Origin: Pseudomonas putida
GTDB taxonomy: Bacteria > Pseudomonadota > Gammaproteobacteria > Pseudomonadales > Pseudomonadaceae
Direction of reading: 5' to 3'
Assembly: GCF_003228315.1 (NCBI RefSeq)
Contig: NZ_CP029693.1
Coordinates: 2,737,501 to 2,801,500 of the forward strand
Length of the DNA stretch: 64,000 nucleotides
Part shown: one piece after another, positions 17,499-26,961 of the stretch
Layout of the letters: every line of letters starts with the position of its first letter
Position numbering within the stretch: the stretch's first letter is position 1
Notes under the pieces: model-generated
Database searches by the model: none
The model's input: the letters and a program-made list of their open reading frames with translations, nothing else
Told to the model about the DNA's origin: nothing
Position numbers and translations under genes: made by a program

Positions 17499-18791
17499 CT
17501 ATAGAGGCGTCGTGGTGGCGCCCGCCGCGGCGTAGTTTTGGTAACTCGTCATCTGCCTGGCTATCTGCGAAATCTTGCTCGCGTAGTTCGGGTCGGTCGC
17601 ATAACCGGCCTTTTGCAACTCGCGTACAAACTGTTCCGGGTTATCGGCCGACTTCACGACATCTTGATAGCGATTGTTGCTTTGCAGCAGCGTCACAAGG
17701 TCATGGAAGCTGTCCTTGTAAGAATCGTAGGAGCGGAACTCCGCCGTCTCCTTGACCATCTGGCCATTCCTGAATTCGCTGGTGATCGCGCGCGCCGAAT
17801 CACCCTTCCAGCTGTTGCCGGCCTTGATGCCGAACAGGTTGTGACTGCTGCTGCCGTCCTGGGCGCGCATCACCGATTTGCCCCAGCCGGTTTCCAGTGC
17901 GGCCTGAGCCACCAGGTAACGCGGATCGACGCCAATGCGGTCGGCGGCTTCCTTGGCCATCGGCAGCATGGTGTTGACGAACTCGTCGGCCGAGCTGAAG
18001 GCTTTCTTCGGCGGCGCCAGCGGAATTTGTGCAATGGCGCGGCCCTGGATCTGCAGGGGGCCATTGGTCGCCGCTTGCGCGTTCGCCAGCCAGTCGCCGT
18101 TATACAGGGCGCCGGAACCGTTGGTAGCGAAGCGCTCCGGCAACGGGGTCTTGTTGACCGCTGCAACCGTGGTATTGGCGTTTGTCGTTGCCGAAGGCAC
18201 CAGCCCCGCGAGCAGTCGATCCGCCAACTTCGGCGGCAAGGCCAGCCGACGCTGATTGATCAGCTCCATGTCATTGCGGTGCGTGCCCTCGCCACTCGGC
18301 GCGTGGACCGAACGCGAAGCCCACAACGGACGCTCGCCATTGACCCGCGACAGCGGACCGTTGGTGGCCACCGTGCCCGCCGCCACCGGCGTTTGCGCGG
18401 CAGCCCTGGCGACTTCCTGCTTGGCCGCGGAATTGGCCGCGGCCTCGCCCGGCGCCAGCGGTTTGTTCTTCGACATCTGGCGCATCAGCACGTCCGCCAG
18501 ACCGATACCGCCGCCCTCGCGGGACATGGAAACGGCCAGTTGCTGGTCGTACATTTCCTGGTACTGCTTGGCCTCCGGCGTGTTCATCGGGTTGTCCTTG
18601 CCCAGCGCTTCGGTGGCCGAACGCATGGACTTGAGCATCTCGCCGAGAAACAGCGACTCGAACTCCTGCGCCACCTTGCGCATGTTCGCGTCGCTGTTCT
18701 TGTCGCCGACCTTGAGCTGGTTCAACCGGTTCAAGTCGGAATACGAACCCGAATCGCTGCTGCTGACCCGACCGCTCTTGTACATATCCAT
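17499..18791 (-). CDS. flgJ: Peptidoglycan hydrolase and rod scaffold FlgJ
   Basis: FlgJ, 430 residues, caps the growing rod and opens the cell wall for it. The N-terminal rod-binding domain (about 20-110) contains VAQEFESLFLGEMLKSMRSA. After a low-complexity linker (about 115-260) comes a glucosaminidase domain: FVNTMLPMAKEAADRIGVDP, then YLVAQAALETGWGKS with the catalytic-type Glu. GAGG lies 9 bases before the ATG. It is 11 bases after flgI. Confidence 0.96.
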   Translation of the reverse strand: MDMYKSGRVSSSDSGSYSDLNRLNQLKVGDKNSDANMRKVAQEFESLFLGEMLKSMRSATEALGKDNPMNTPEAKQYQEMYDQQLAVSMSREGGGIGLADVLMRQMSKNKPLAPGEAAANSAAKQEVARAAAQTPVAAGTVATNGPLSRVNGERPLWASRSVHAPSGEGTHRNDMELINQRRLALPPKLADRLLAGLVPSATTNANTTVAAVNKTPLPERFATNGSGALYNGDWLANAQAATNGPLQIQGRAIAQIPLAPPKKAFSSADEFVNTMLPMAKEAADRIGVDPRYLVAQAALETGWGKSVMRAQDGSSSHNLFGIKAGNSWKGDSARAITSEFRNGQMVKETAEFRSYDSYKDSFHDLVTLLQSNNRYQDVVKSADNPEQFVRELQKAGYATDPNYASKISQIARQMTSYQNYAAAGATTTPL

Positions 18792-18802
18792 ACTGGCCGT
18801 CC

Positions 18803-19912
18803 TCAGATCACGATCAGGTCGGCCTGCAGCGCGCCGGCCTGTTTCAGTGCTTCGAGGATCGCCATCAAGTCACCTGGCGCCGCGCCGACCTGGTTCACCG
18901 CACGCACGATTTCGTCGAGGGTGGTCCCGGGGCCGAACTTGAACATCGGCTTGGCTTCCTGCTGGGCGTTGACCCGCGAACGCGGTACGACCGCCGTCTG
19001 CCCGTTGGACAGCGGGCCTGGCTGGCTGACAATCGGGTCTTCGGTAATGGTCACGGTCAGGCTGCCGTGGGTCACGGCGGCCGGCGAAACCTTGACGTTC
19101 TGGCCGATCACGATGGTGCCGGTACGGGAGTTGATGATGACTTTCGCCACCGCCTGGCCCGGATCGATTTCGAGGTTTTCCAGCACCGACAGGTAGTCGA
19201 CACGCTGGCTCGGGTCCAGCGGCGCGGTCACGCGAATCGAACCGCCATCGATGGCCTGGGCCACGCCCGGGCCGAGCATGTCGTTGATCTTGTCGACGAT
19301 GCGCTTGGCCGTGGTGAAGTCGGAACGGTTGAGGTTCAGGGTCAGGCTGTTGCCCTGGTTGAAACCGCTCGGCACCGACCGCTCGACCGACGCACCGCCA
19401 GGGATACGACCGGCCGATGGCACGTTGACCGTGATCTTCGAACCGTCGCGACCTTCAGCGTCGAAGCCGCCGACCACCAGGTTGCCCTGGGCCACGGCGT
19501 AGACGTTGCCGTCGATACCCTTGAGCGGCGTCAGCAGCAACGTACCGCCGCGCAGGCTCTTGGAGTTGCCGATGGAGGAAACGGTGATGTCGATCTGCTG
19601 ACCGGGCTTGGCGAACGCCGGCAAATCGGCACTGACCGACACCGCCGCGACGTTTTTCAACTGCACGTTGCCCGAACCCGGCGGCACCTTGATGCCGAAC
19701 TGCGAGAGCATGTTGTTGAAGGTCTGCAGGGTGAACGGCGTCTGGGTCGTCTGGTCACCGGTACCGTTAAGCCCGACCACCAGGCCATAACCGATCAACT
19801 GGTTGGAACGCACGCCGGAAATGCTGGCGATGTCCTTCAGCCGTTCGGCGTGTGCGTTGAAGGCCGCCGACAACATAACGGCGGCCATCATGAGGCTTTT
19901 GAAATTCAACAT
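18803..19912 (-). CDS. flgI: Flagellar P-ring protein FlgI
   Basis: FlgI, 369 residues, forms the periplasmic P ring around the rod. A Sec signal peptide ([22 protein letters not shown]) is followed by mature [20 protein letters not shown], and the C-terminus ends [14 protein letters not shown], all strongly conserved. I place the start at the ATG at 19912 because it gives a normal signal peptide. A GTG at 19930, right after the flgH stop codon, would add six residues. Confidence 0.96.
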   Translation of the reverse strand: MLNFKSLMMAAVMLSAAFNAHAERLKDIASISGVRSNQLIGYGLVVGLNGTGDQTTQTPFTLQTFNNMLSQFGIKVPPGSGNVQLKNVAAVSVSADLPAFAKPGQQIDITVSSIGNSKSLRGGTLLLTPLKGIDGNVYAVAQGNLVVGGFDAEGRDGSKITVNVPSAGRIPGGASVERSVPSGFNQGNSLTLNLNRSDFTTAKRIVDKINDMLGPGVAQAIDGGSIRVTAPLDPSQRVDYLSVLENLEIDPGQAVAKVIINSRTGTIVIGQNVKVSPAAVTHGSLTVTITEDPIVSQPGPLSNGQTAVVPRSRVNAQQEAKPMFKFGPGTTLDEIVRAVNQVGAAPGDLMAILEALKQAGALQADLIVI

Positions 19913-19930
19913 GCTCAACTTGAAAGCCAC

Positions 19931-20626
19931 CTAGAAAGGGAACAGCGGGCTGAGGAAGAAACGGTCGAACCAGCCTGGCTGACTCGCATCGGCAAACGAG
20001 CCGGTACCCGAGTAGGTGATGCGTGCGTCGGCGACACGGGTCGACGACACGGTGTTGTCGGTCGAGATGTCATCGGCGCGAACCAGGCCCGCAATGCGCA
20101 CCAGTTCGTCACCGGTGTTGAGGGTCATCCACTTCTCGCCACGCACCGCGATGATGCCGTTGGGCAATACATCGGCGACGGTCACGGTGATCGAGCCGGT
20201 CAGGGTGTTGCCCTGTGCCGCCTTGCTGTCGCCCTTGGTCGCGCGATCGCCTTGATAGCTGGCCTCCAGGCTCAGATCACCACTGCCAAACGGGTTGTTG
20301 GTGTTGGGCGTGGAACCGAACAACGACGTCAGACCGATGCCGGTCTTGCTGTTCTTGGCCACCTGCGAGTTGGCGTTCTTGCTGGCCTGGGTCTTCTCGT
20401 TCAGGGTGATGGTGATGATGTCACCGACCCGGAACGCCTTGCGGTCGCCGTAGAGGTTCTGTTCGAAACCGGCCTGGTAGATCGAGCCGTTGTTCGCGGC
20501 AGCCGGCAGCGGCGTTCGCGGCAGTACCGGCGCGTAGTAAGGGTCATTGGGCTTGGGCGTCGCCGGTACGCAACCTGCGAGCGCGGTGATCCCACTCAAT
20601 GCCAGAACAGAGACGAAGCGTTTCAT
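19931..20626 (-). CDS. flgH: Flagellar L-ring lipoprotein FlgH
   Basis: FlgH, 231 residues, forms the outer-membrane L ring. The signal peptide ends in a lipobox (ITALAGC), so the protein is lipidated at Cys19. The conserved core includes [20 protein letters not shown] and the C-terminal [20 protein letters not shown], then [14 protein letters not shown]. It is next to flgI and 55 bases after flgG. Confidence 0.97.
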   Translation of the reverse strand: MKRFVSVLALSGITALAGCVPATPKPNDPYYAPVLPRTPLPAAANNGSIYQAGFEQNLYGDRKAFRVGDIITITLNEKTQASKNANSQVAKNSKTGIGLTSLFGSTPNTNNPFGSGDLSLEASYQGDRATKGDSKAAQGNTLTGSITVTVADVLPNGIIAVRGEKWMTLNTGDELVRIAGLVRADDISTDNTVSSTRVADARITYSGTGSFADASQPGWFDRFFLSPLFPF

Positions 20627-20681
20627 GACCCTTACCTCACGGTGTAGCAGGCGGCCCGATGACCGCCCCTTGTAGACTTGA

Positions 20682-21467
20682 TTACAGATTCTGCGTAACG
20701 AACGAGAGCATCTGGTCGGCGGTGGAGATCACTTTGGAGTTCATCTCGTAGGCGCGCTGGGTGGTGATCATGTTGACCATCTCCTCAACGGTGCTGACGT
20801 TGGACGTTTCCAGGGTGTTCTGCAGCGTGGTACCGAAACCGGCCAGGCCCGGGGTGCCGATTTCCGGCGCGCCACTGGCGCCGGTTTCCAGGAACAGGTT
20901 GCCACCCACGGCCTGCAGGCCGGCCGGGTTGATGAAGTCGGCGGTTTGCAGGTTGCCGATCACCTGGGAAGCCGGGTTGCCGGCCACGGTGATGGACACG
21001 GTGCCGTCCTTGCCGACGGTGAAGGTCTGGGCATCGTTCGGAATGACGATCGCTGGCTGCAGGGCGAAGCCGCTGGCGTTGACGATCTGGCCGTTGGAGT
21101 CCAGGTGGAAGGTGCCGTCACGGGTGTAGGCCGTGGTGCCGTCCGGTTGCAGGATCTGGAAGAAACCGCGACCGTCGATGGCCATGTCCAGCGGCTGCTC
21201 GGTGGTTTGCAGGCTGCCGGCGGTGAAGTTTTTCTGGGTGCCGACGATGCGCACACCGGTACCCACTTGCAGACCCGACGGCAGTTCGCTGTCCTGGGTC
21301 GACTGGGCGCCTGGCTGACGCTTGATCTGGTAGAGCAGGTCCTGGAACTCGGCGCGGTCACGTTTGAAACCCGTGGTCGACACGTTGGCCAGGTTGTTGG
21401 AAATGGTGGTCAGGTTGGTGTCCTGGGCGGACAGACCGGTTTTGGCAACCCATAGAGCCGGAAGCAT
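20682..21467 (-). CDS. flgG: Distal rod protein FlgG
   Basis: FlgG, 261 residues, builds the distal rod that passes through the rings. The N-terminal [20 protein letters not shown], followed by a [20 protein letters not shown] motif, is the rod/hook family signature. The C-terminus ends with [20 protein letters not shown]. It is 45 bases after flgF. Length matches E. coli FlgG (260). Confidence 0.98.
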   Translation of the reverse strand: MLPALWVAKTGLSAQDTNLTTISNNLANVSTTGFKRDRAEFQDLLYQIKRQPGAQSTQDSELPSGLQVGTGVRIVGTQKNFTAGSLQTTEQPLDMAIDGRGFFQILQPDGTTAYTRDGTFHLDSNGQIVNASGFALQPAIVIPNDAQTFTVGKDGTVSITVAGNPASQVIGNLQTADFINPAGLQAVGGNLFLETGASGAPEIGTPGLAGFGTTLQNTLETSNVSTVEEMVNMITTQRAYEMNSKVISTADQMLSFVTQNL

Positions 21468-21512
21468 TCGATTCTCCTCGTGCGCCTGTTTTACGGCGCG
21501 ACGTTCTGGTAA

Positions 21513-22253
21513 TTAGCTGATCTGCAAGACCCGAGCCATGGCCTGGTCGTCTTCTTTGGCGGTGTTCATCATCTTGACGTGCAGTTCGAACTGCTTGGAC
21601 AGGGCCAGCACCGAGGTCATCTCGTCCACGGCGTTGACGTTGCTCGACTCGAGGAATCCCGACACCAGCTTGACGTTGGCATCGGCTTGCGCAGGCTGGC
21701 CGTCCTTGGTGTGGATCGAACCGTCCAGGCCCTTGGTCATGTTCTTGAAGTCCGGGTTGACCAGCTTGATGCGGTCGACTTCCGCCATCACACGAGGATC
21801 TTCGCCCATCGAGCGAATGCTGATGGTGCCGTCTTCGCCGACTTCGATCTGTTGCTGGGGCGGCACGGCGATCGGGCCGCTATTGCCGATCACCGGCATG
21901 CCATTGCCGGCACGCAGCACACCCAGCGCATCGACCACCAGGCTGCCGGTGCGCACATAGCTCTCACCGCCATCAGGGTTCTGCACCGCCATCCAACCGT
22001 TGCCTTGAACGGCAACATCGAGGTCACGGCCGGTTTCCACCAGGGAGCCCGGGGTGAAGTCGGTGGCCGGGCGCTCGGACATGGCAAACGCACGCGCCGG
22101 AAAGCTGTCGCCGAACACCGGCATCGAACGGGCCTGCTCCAGGTCTTTCTGGAAACCGTTGGTAGAGATGTTCGCCAGGTTGTTGGCATGAGCCTTTTGC
22201 GCCAGTGCATTCTGGCTGGCGCCGGTCATTGCCACATAAAGGTACTTGTCCAC
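21513..22253 (-). CDS. flgF: Proximal rod protein FlgF
   Basis: FlgF, 246 residues, is a proximal rod subunit. The N-terminal MDKYLYVAMTGASQNALAQK and HANNLANISTNGFQKD match the family, and the C-terminus has VDEMTSVLALSKQFELHVKM. It is the first gene of flgFGHIJKL in this window, with a sigma-54 type promoter about 60 bases upstream. The flgBCDE genes are not in this window. Confidence 0.97.
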   Translation of the reverse strand: MDKYLYVAMTGASQNALAQKAHANNLANISTNGFQKDLEQARSMPVFGDSFPARAFAMSERPATDFTPGSLVETGRDLDVAVQGNGWMAVQNPDGGESYVRTGSLVVDALGVLRAGNGMPVIGNSGPIAVPPQQQIEVGEDGTISIRSMGEDPRVMAEVDRIKLVNPDFKNMTKGLDGSIHTKDGQPAQADANVKLVSGFLESSNVNAVDEMTSVLALSKQFELHVKMMNTAKEDDQAMARVLQIS

Positions 22254-22310
22254 AATCTATCCTCTGCCTGCCGGACGTTTGCCGCCCACTGCTGTACTGA
22301 TGAGCCATAA

Positions 22311-22325
22311 GCAATTTGCAGACCA
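22311..22325 (-). promoter_or_regulatory. Sigma-54 promoter of flgFGHIJKL
   Basis: On the minus strand: TGGTCT-GCAAA-TTGC. GG and GC are separated by exactly 10 bases and the -12 TTGC is intact; the -24 half deviates at two positions (TGGTCT against TGGCAC). It lies about 58 bases before the flgF start. The operon is RpoN/FleR-dependent in P. aeruginosa. Confidence 0.75.
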
Positions 22326-22468
22326 ACTTGTTTTTGGCGGCGCGAGGGCCGGTAAACAAAGGACTTGAGGGCGTTGAAGGGGATTGGGGGAATTGTGTCA
22401 GAGACGAAAAACCGGCGGTGTCATGCCGGTGGGTGGCAAGGCTTGACCTGGGTAATGGCCGCCGCCCC

Positions 22469-22535
22469 CATCGCGAGCAGGCTCGCTCCTACAGTTGATC
22501 GCGTATTCCCTGTAGGAGCGAGCCTGCTCGCGATG
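22469..22535. repeat. Paired REP palindromes between phhR and flgF
   Basis: CATCGCGAGCAGGCTCGCTC followed after about 16 bases by TGTAGGAGCGAGCCTGCTCG. The order of the arms is reversed relative to most other pairs in this window: the conserved CTCCTACAG ends face each other. Confidence 0.9.
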
Positions 22536-22563
22536 AGGCCGGTATTAACACAGCAAGCCTTCG

Positions 22564-24123
22564 CTAAGACTCGGTCTTGCCCACCTCATACTCACGCAAC
22601 TTGTTGGCAATGGTGGTATGGGAAACCCCCAGCCGCTTGCCCAGTTGCCGGCTGCTCGGATGCTCGGAATACAAGCTTTCCAGCACCGCCTTTTCGAACC
22701 GGCCGACAATCTCGTCCAGGCTACCTTCCAGGGAAAAATCCCCCAGGGGCTGGCGCACGCCGTAGTCCGGCAAACGAATGTGCTCGGCCTTGACCGTCCC
22801 GCCATCGCACAGCGAAACCGCCTGGAACAACACGTTTTCCAGTTGCCGCACGTTGCCCGGCCAGTGGTAATGGCTCAGGCGATCCATGGCCGCCGGGGCC
22901 AGCTTGGGCAGCGGGCAACCGATTTGCCGGCTGGCCTGATCGAGGAAGTGCTCCACCAGCGGCGGCAAACCGTCGAGGCATTCACGCAGCGGCGGGATGT
23001 GCAACGACAACACATTCAAGCGGTGATACAGGTCCTGACGGAACTCGCCGCGAGCGCACAACTCGGACAGATCGACCTGGGTCGCGCAGATCACCCGCAC
23101 ATCGAGGTAGACCTCTTCATCACTGCCGACACGACGAAAGCAGCCGTCCTGCAGGAAGCGCAGCAATTTCACCTGCAGGCGCGGACTCATCTCTCCCACG
23201 CCATCAAGAAACAGCGTACCGCCCGCCGTCAGTTCCAGTAGCCCGAGCTTGCCCTCGGCTCGCGCCCCTTCAAAAGCGCCGGGGCCATAGCCGAACAGCT
23301 CGGTTTCGGCCATGGACTCCGGCAAGCCGGCGCAGTTGAGCGCCATCAGCGGTGATTGCCCGCGCGGGCTGGCCAGATGACAGGCCCGCGCCAACAGTTC
23401 TTTGCCGGTTCCGGTTTCGCCTTCTATTAATAGCGGCGCATCCAGCGGCGCCATGCGCCGGGCCTCGCGCACCACCGCAGCCATCACCTTCGAGCTCTGG
23501 AAGATGCTGTCGAAGCCGCGCAGTTCCTGCTTGCGCACGTTATAGATGCGCTCCCCTACCCGGTCGGCGCGATGCAGCGTCAGTACCGCGCCGGCCATGG
23601 CTTCGCTGTCGTCATGCTCCGATTGCAGCGGGGCGATATCGGCCAGGAACACATCGCCCTTGACCTTGACCCGCATCCCGTTGATTCGCGACTTGTTGGC
23701 GCGCACCAGTTCCGGCAGGTCGAAATCTTCGGCATAGCGCGACAGGGGAATACCCGGCACTTCGTCGACACGCACCCCGAGCAGTTGCGCCGCCGCACGG
23801 TTGGCCGCGACGATGGACCCGCCCATGTCGATCGACAGCACCGGAAACTCCAGGGCGCCCAGCAAGGCGTTGAGTTCCATGTGCCGACGCTCGCTGGGCA
23901 TCAGCCCTACGCGCTTGACGCCAAACACCCCGGCAATCGCTTCGAATTTCGGCCGCAGTGCCTGGAACTGGATGTTGATCAGGTTCGGACAGTGCAGGTA
24001 GATGGCATTGCCGTGCTCACCGCCCACCTCACCGCGAGCGACGTTGATGCCGTACTCCACCAGCAGGTTGAGGATGTCGCGCAGGATGCCGATGCGGTTC
24101 TGGCAGTGGACTTTGATACGCAT
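22564..24123 (-). CDS. phhR: PhhR, TyrR-type regulator of aromatic amino acid catabolism
   Basis: PhhR, 519 residues, activates the divergent phhABC operon in response to phenylalanine or tyrosine. An ACT domain (RIGILRDILNLLVEYGINVA, about 1-70) and a PAS domain (about 85-190) precede an AAA+ domain with Walker A GETGTGKE (235-242). The sigma-54 contact loop is GAFEGA (282-287) instead of GAFTGA, as in TyrR-like proteins that work with sigma-70. The C-terminal Fis-type helix-turn-helix is RQLGKRLGVSHTTIANKLRE. The start is the ATG at 24123, where homologues begin; an upstream frame extends through a REP element and is not real. Confidence 0.97.
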   Translation of the reverse strand: MRIKVHCQNRIGILRDILNLLVEYGINVARGEVGGEHGNAIYLHCPNLINIQFQALRPKFEAIAGVFGVKRVGLMPSERRHMELNALLGALEFPVLSIDMGGSIVAANRAAAQLLGVRVDEVPGIPLSRYAEDFDLPELVRANKSRINGMRVKVKGDVFLADIAPLQSEHDDSEAMAGAVLTLHRADRVGERIYNVRKQELRGFDSIFQSSKVMAAVVREARRMAPLDAPLLIEGETGTGKELLARACHLASPRGQSPLMALNCAGLPESMAETELFGYGPGAFEGARAEGKLGLLELTAGGTLFLDGVGEMSPRLQVKLLRFLQDGCFRRVGSDEEVYLDVRVICATQVDLSELCARGEFRQDLYHRLNVLSLHIPPLRECLDGLPPLVEHFLDQASRQIGCPLPKLAPAAMDRLSHYHWPGNVRQLENVLFQAVSLCDGGTVKAEHIRLPDYGVRQPLGDFSLEGSLDEIVGRFEKAVLESLYSEHPSSRQLGKRLGVSHTTIANKLREYEVGKTES

Positions 24124-24160
24124 GAAAAGGCCCGAAAAAGCGGTGAGTGAAGTGCACCAC

Positions 24161-24251
24161 CTGTGGGAACGAGCCTGCTCGCGAAAGCGATTTGTCTGAC
24201 AGATCAATGCTGAATGTGCCGACGCTTTCGCGAGCAGGCTCGCTCCCACAG
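24161..24251. repeat. Paired REP palindromes upstream of phhR
   Basis: CTGTGGGAACGAGCCTGCTC...GCGAAAGC faces GCTTTCGCGAGCAGGCTCGC...CCCACAG. The tail of both arms is the GCGAAAGC variant instead of GCGATGG, so the two arms still pair with each other. Confidence 0.9.
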
Positions 24252-24355
24252 AGATAATTTTCTACTGAGGTGCTCAGATAGTCGTCAAGATTATGTGACA
24301 GCTGAACGGCTTTTCCTACCTGACAATCTCAACATCTACGCGACCATCACCCATA

Positions 24356-24373
24356 CGTAACGAAAACTTTACG
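24356..24373. promoter_or_regulatory. TyrR/PhhR box upstream of phhA
   Basis: CGTAAC-GAAAAC-TTTACG closely matches the TyrR-type operator TGTAAA-N6-TTTACA (9 of 12 fixed positions, outer bases exchanged symmetrically). It lies about 120 bases before the phhA start, a usual activator distance. It is the only strong match in the intergenic region. Confidence 0.75.
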
Positions 24374-24494
24374 ATTACTCAGCGATTTTCCTGTAAGCGA
24401 GACCGGACCTCGGCTGCAAACCCGAGATCCATGGGGTATTTCTAAGTCCATGGCCGTACATAACAAGAACGTTCCCCCTCCGCAGGAGAGCAGT

Positions 24495-25286
24495 ATGAAG
24501 CAGACGCAATACGTGGCTCGCGAGCCCGATGCGCATGGTTTTATCGACTACACCGCAGAAGAACATGCGGTATGGAACACGCTGATCACTCGCCAGTTGA
24601 AAGTGATCGAAGGGCGTGCGTGCCAGGAGTATCTGGACGGTATCGAAAAACTCGGTCTGCCCCACGACCGCATTCCGCAACTGGGCGAGATCAACAAAGT
24701 GCTCGGTGAAACCACCGGCTGGCAGGTTGCCCGTGTTCCGGCACTGATCCCTTTCCAGACCTTTTTTGAATTGCTCGCCAGCAAGCAGTTTCCGGTCGCG
24801 ACCTTTATTCGTACCCGCGAAGAGCTGGATTATCTGCAAGAGCCGGACATTTTCCATGAGATCTTCGGCCACTGCCCGCTGCTGACCAACCCCTGGTTCG
24901 CCGAATTCACCCACACCTACGGCAAACTCGGCCTCAAGGCTTCCAAGGAAGAACGCGTGTACCTGGCGCGCCTGTACTGGATGACCATCGAGTTCGGCCT
25001 GCTCGACACGCCACAAGGCCAGCGCATCTACGGTGGCGGCATCCTGTCTTCGCCGAAGGAAACCGTGTACTGCCTGTCGGACGAACCCGAGCATCAGGCG
25101 TTCGATCCACTGGAATGCATGCGCACCCCTTACCGCATCGACATCCTGCAGCCGCTGTATTTCGTCCTGCCGGATCTCAAGCGCCTGTTCGACCTGGCCC
25201 ACGAAGACATCATGGGCATGGTCAAGCAAGCCATGCAGATGGGCTTGCACGCGCCTAAATTTCCGCCAAAACCCAAAGCCGCCTGA
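24495..25286 (+). CDS. phhA: Phenylalanine-4-hydroxylase PhhA
   Basis: PhhA, 263 residues, converts L-phenylalanine to L-tyrosine using O2 and tetrahydropterin. The three iron ligands are visible: His121 and His126 (DIFHEIFGHCPL) and Glu166 (YWMTIEFGL). The prokaryotic enzyme lacks the regulatory domain of the mammalian one, as here. I chose the ATG at 24495, which follows AGGAGAGCAGT; an upstream in-frame ATG at 24450 has no good ribosome site. First gene of phhABC. Confidence 0.98.
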   Translation: MKQTQYVAREPDAHGFIDYTAEEHAVWNTLITRQLKVIEGRACQEYLDGIEKLGLPHDRIPQLGEINKVLGETTGWQVARVPALIPFQTFFELLASKQFPVATFIRTREELDYLQEPDIFHEIFGHCPLLTNPWFAEFTHTYGKLGLKASKEERVYLARLYWMTIEFGLLDTPQGQRIYGGGILSSPKETVYCLSDEPEHQAFDPLECMRTPYRIDILQPLYFVLPDLKRLFDLAHEDIMGMVKQAMQMGLHAPKFPPKPKAA

Positions 25287-25390
25287 ACCGGCGCTTTTAC
25301 GATCAAGTGAGCCTGTCAGAAAGCTACGCTTTGCTTTAGCGTGGTCGCACTGACAGCTGATTTCCAACTCTTAGATTTCAGGAATCCATC

Positions 25391-25747
25391 ATGTCCACAT
25401 TGAACCAAGCCCATTGCGAAGCCTGCCGTGCCGATGCTCCACAGGTCAGCGACGAAGAACTGCCGGTGCTGATCAAGCAGATCCCGGACTGGAACATCGA
25501 AGTACGCGACAGCATCATGCAGCTGGAAAAAGTCTTCCTGTTCAAGAATTTCAAGCACGCCTTGGCGTTCACCAACGCCGTCGGCGAGATCTCCGAGGCC
25601 GAAGGTCATCACCCAGGCCTTTTGACCGAGTGGGGCAAAGTCACCGTGACCTGGTGGAGCCACTCGATCAAGGGCCTGCACCGCAACGACTTCATCATGG
25701 CCGCACGCACTGATGACGTGGCCAAGACCGCAGAAGGACGCAAGTAA
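25391..25747 (+). CDS. phhB: Pterin-4a-carbinolamine dehydratase PhhB
   Basis: PhhB, 118 residues, dehydrates the 4a-hydroxypterin made by PhhA so that the cofactor can be reduced and reused. The family motif is clear: [20 protein letters not shown] with the catalytic His pair. It lies about 100 bases after phhA and its last base overlaps the phhC start, which indicates coupling. Confidence 0.97.
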   Translation: MSTLNQAHCEACRADAPQVSDEELPVLIKQIPDWNIEVRDSIMQLEKVFLFKNFKHALAFTNAVGEISEAEGHHPGLLTEWGKVTVTWWSHSIKGLHRNDFIMAARTDDVAKTAEGRK

Positions 25748-26940
25748 TGCACTTCGACGCCATTGGCCGGGTGCCCGGCGATCCGATCCTCGGCCTGATG
25801 GAGGCCTATGCGCAGGATCCGAACCCGCGCAAGTTCGACCTTGGCGTCGGTGTCTACAAGGATGCCCAGGGCCTGACGCCGATTCCTCAATCGGTGAAGC
25901 TGGCCGAGGCGCGACTGGTTGACCGCCAGACCACCAAGATCTACATCGGCGGGCATGGCGATCCGGCCTTCGGCAAGGTCATCAATGAGCTGGTGCTGGG
26001 CGCCGACTCGCCGCTGATCCGCGACAACCGCGCCGGCGCCACCCAGACGCCGGGTGGCACCGGTGCGTTGCGCCTGAGCGCGGACTTCATCGCCCAATGC
26101 CTGCCGGGCCGTGGCGTGTGGTTGAGCAATCCGACCTGGCCGATCCACGAAACCATTTTTGCGGCAGCCGGGGTCAAGGTCAGCCACTACCCCTACGTGG
26201 GCAACGATAACCGTCTGGATGTCGAGGCGATGCTCGCGGCACTCGACCAGGCGCCCAAGGGCGATGTGGTCCTGCTGCACGCCTGCTGCCACAACCCGAC
26301 CGGTTTCGACCTGTCCCATGACGACTGGAAGCGGGTGTTGGAGGTGGTGCGTCGCCGCGAACTGCTGCCGCTGATCGACTTTGCCTACCAGGGCTTTGGC
26401 GATGGACTGGAGCAGGACGCGTGGTCGACCCGGTTGTTCGCCGCCCAGTTGCCGGAAGTGCTGGTCACCAGCTCCTGCTCGAAGAACTTCGGCCTGTACC
26501 GCGATCGCACCGGCGCGCTGATTGTCTGCGCCAAAACCGCCGACAAACTGGTGGATATTCGCAGCCAGCTGGCCAACATCGCCCGCAACCTGTGGTCGAC
26601 GCCGCCGGATCATGGCGCCGCTGTGGTGGCGACCATCCTTGGCGATCCGGAGCTGAAAAACCTCTGGACCGATGAAGTGGAAAGCATGCGCCTGCGCATC
26701 GCCCAACTGCGCGGCGGTCTGGTGGAAGCGCTGGAACCCCATGGTTTGCGCGAACGCTTTGCGCATATTGGCGTGCAACGCGGGATGTTTTCCTACACCG
26801 GTTTGACGCCGGAGCAGGTCAAGCAACTGCGTGAGCATCACAGTGTGTACATGGTCGGTACGGGGCGGGCGAACGTGGCGGGGATTGATGCCACGCGTCT
26901 GGATCTGCTGGCCGAGGCGATTGCCAAGGTCTGCCAGTAA
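25747..26940 (+). CDS. phhC: Aromatic amino acid aminotransferase PhhC
   Basis: A 397-residue class I aminotransferase of the aspartate/tyrosine group. It transaminates tyrosine and phenylalanine with 2-oxoglutarate. The PLP-binding lysine is in SSCSKNFGLYRDR. Other conserved segments are GHGDPAFGKV, TPGGTGALR and the CCHNPTGFDLS loop. The stop of phhB and the ATG share a base (TAATG), so it is the third gene of the operon. Confidence 0.95.
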   Translation: MHFDAIGRVPGDPILGLMEAYAQDPNPRKFDLGVGVYKDAQGLTPIPQSVKLAEARLVDRQTTKIYIGGHGDPAFGKVINELVLGADSPLIRDNRAGATQTPGGTGALRLSADFIAQCLPGRGVWLSNPTWPIHETIFAAAGVKVSHYPYVGNDNRLDVEAMLAALDQAPKGDVVLLHACCHNPTGFDLSHDDWKRVLEVVRRRELLPLIDFAYQGFGDGLEQDAWSTRLFAAQLPEVLVTSSCSKNFGLYRDRTGALIVCAKTADKLVDIRSQLANIARNLWSTPPDHGAAVVATILGDPELKNLWTDEVESMRLRIAQLRGGLVEALEPHGLRERFAHIGVQRGMFSYTGLTPEQVKQLREHHSVYMVGTGRANVAGIDATRLDLLAEAIAKVCQ

Positions 26941-26961
26941 TCTAAAGCACTCTGTAGATCC

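Larger units (their letters stand above)
22254..22563. other. Intergenic region between phhR and flgF
   Basis: About 310 bases with no gene. It contains the flgF sigma-54 promoter, a small hairpin (ACCGGC...GCCGGT, near 22411-22430) and a pair of REP palindromes. Confidence 0.85.
24124..24494. other. phhR-phhA divergent intergenic region
   Basis: About 370 bases. The half near phhR contains a REP pair; the half near phhA contains a TyrR-type box and the phhA leader with GGAG 7 bases before its ATG. No sigma-54 promoter with correct GG-N10-GC spacing was found in the phhA direction. Confidence 0.8.

Noticed and set aside
19913..19930. Upstream GTG start for flgI directly after the flgH stop codon
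   Set aside because: It gives no better ribosome site and adds residues before a normal signal peptide; the ATG at 19912 is preferred.
24395..24430. Possible sigma-54 promoter before phhA (GG...GC in GGACCTCGGCTGC)
   Set aside because: GG and GC are 9, not 10, bases apart and the flanks do not match TGGCAC/TTGC.
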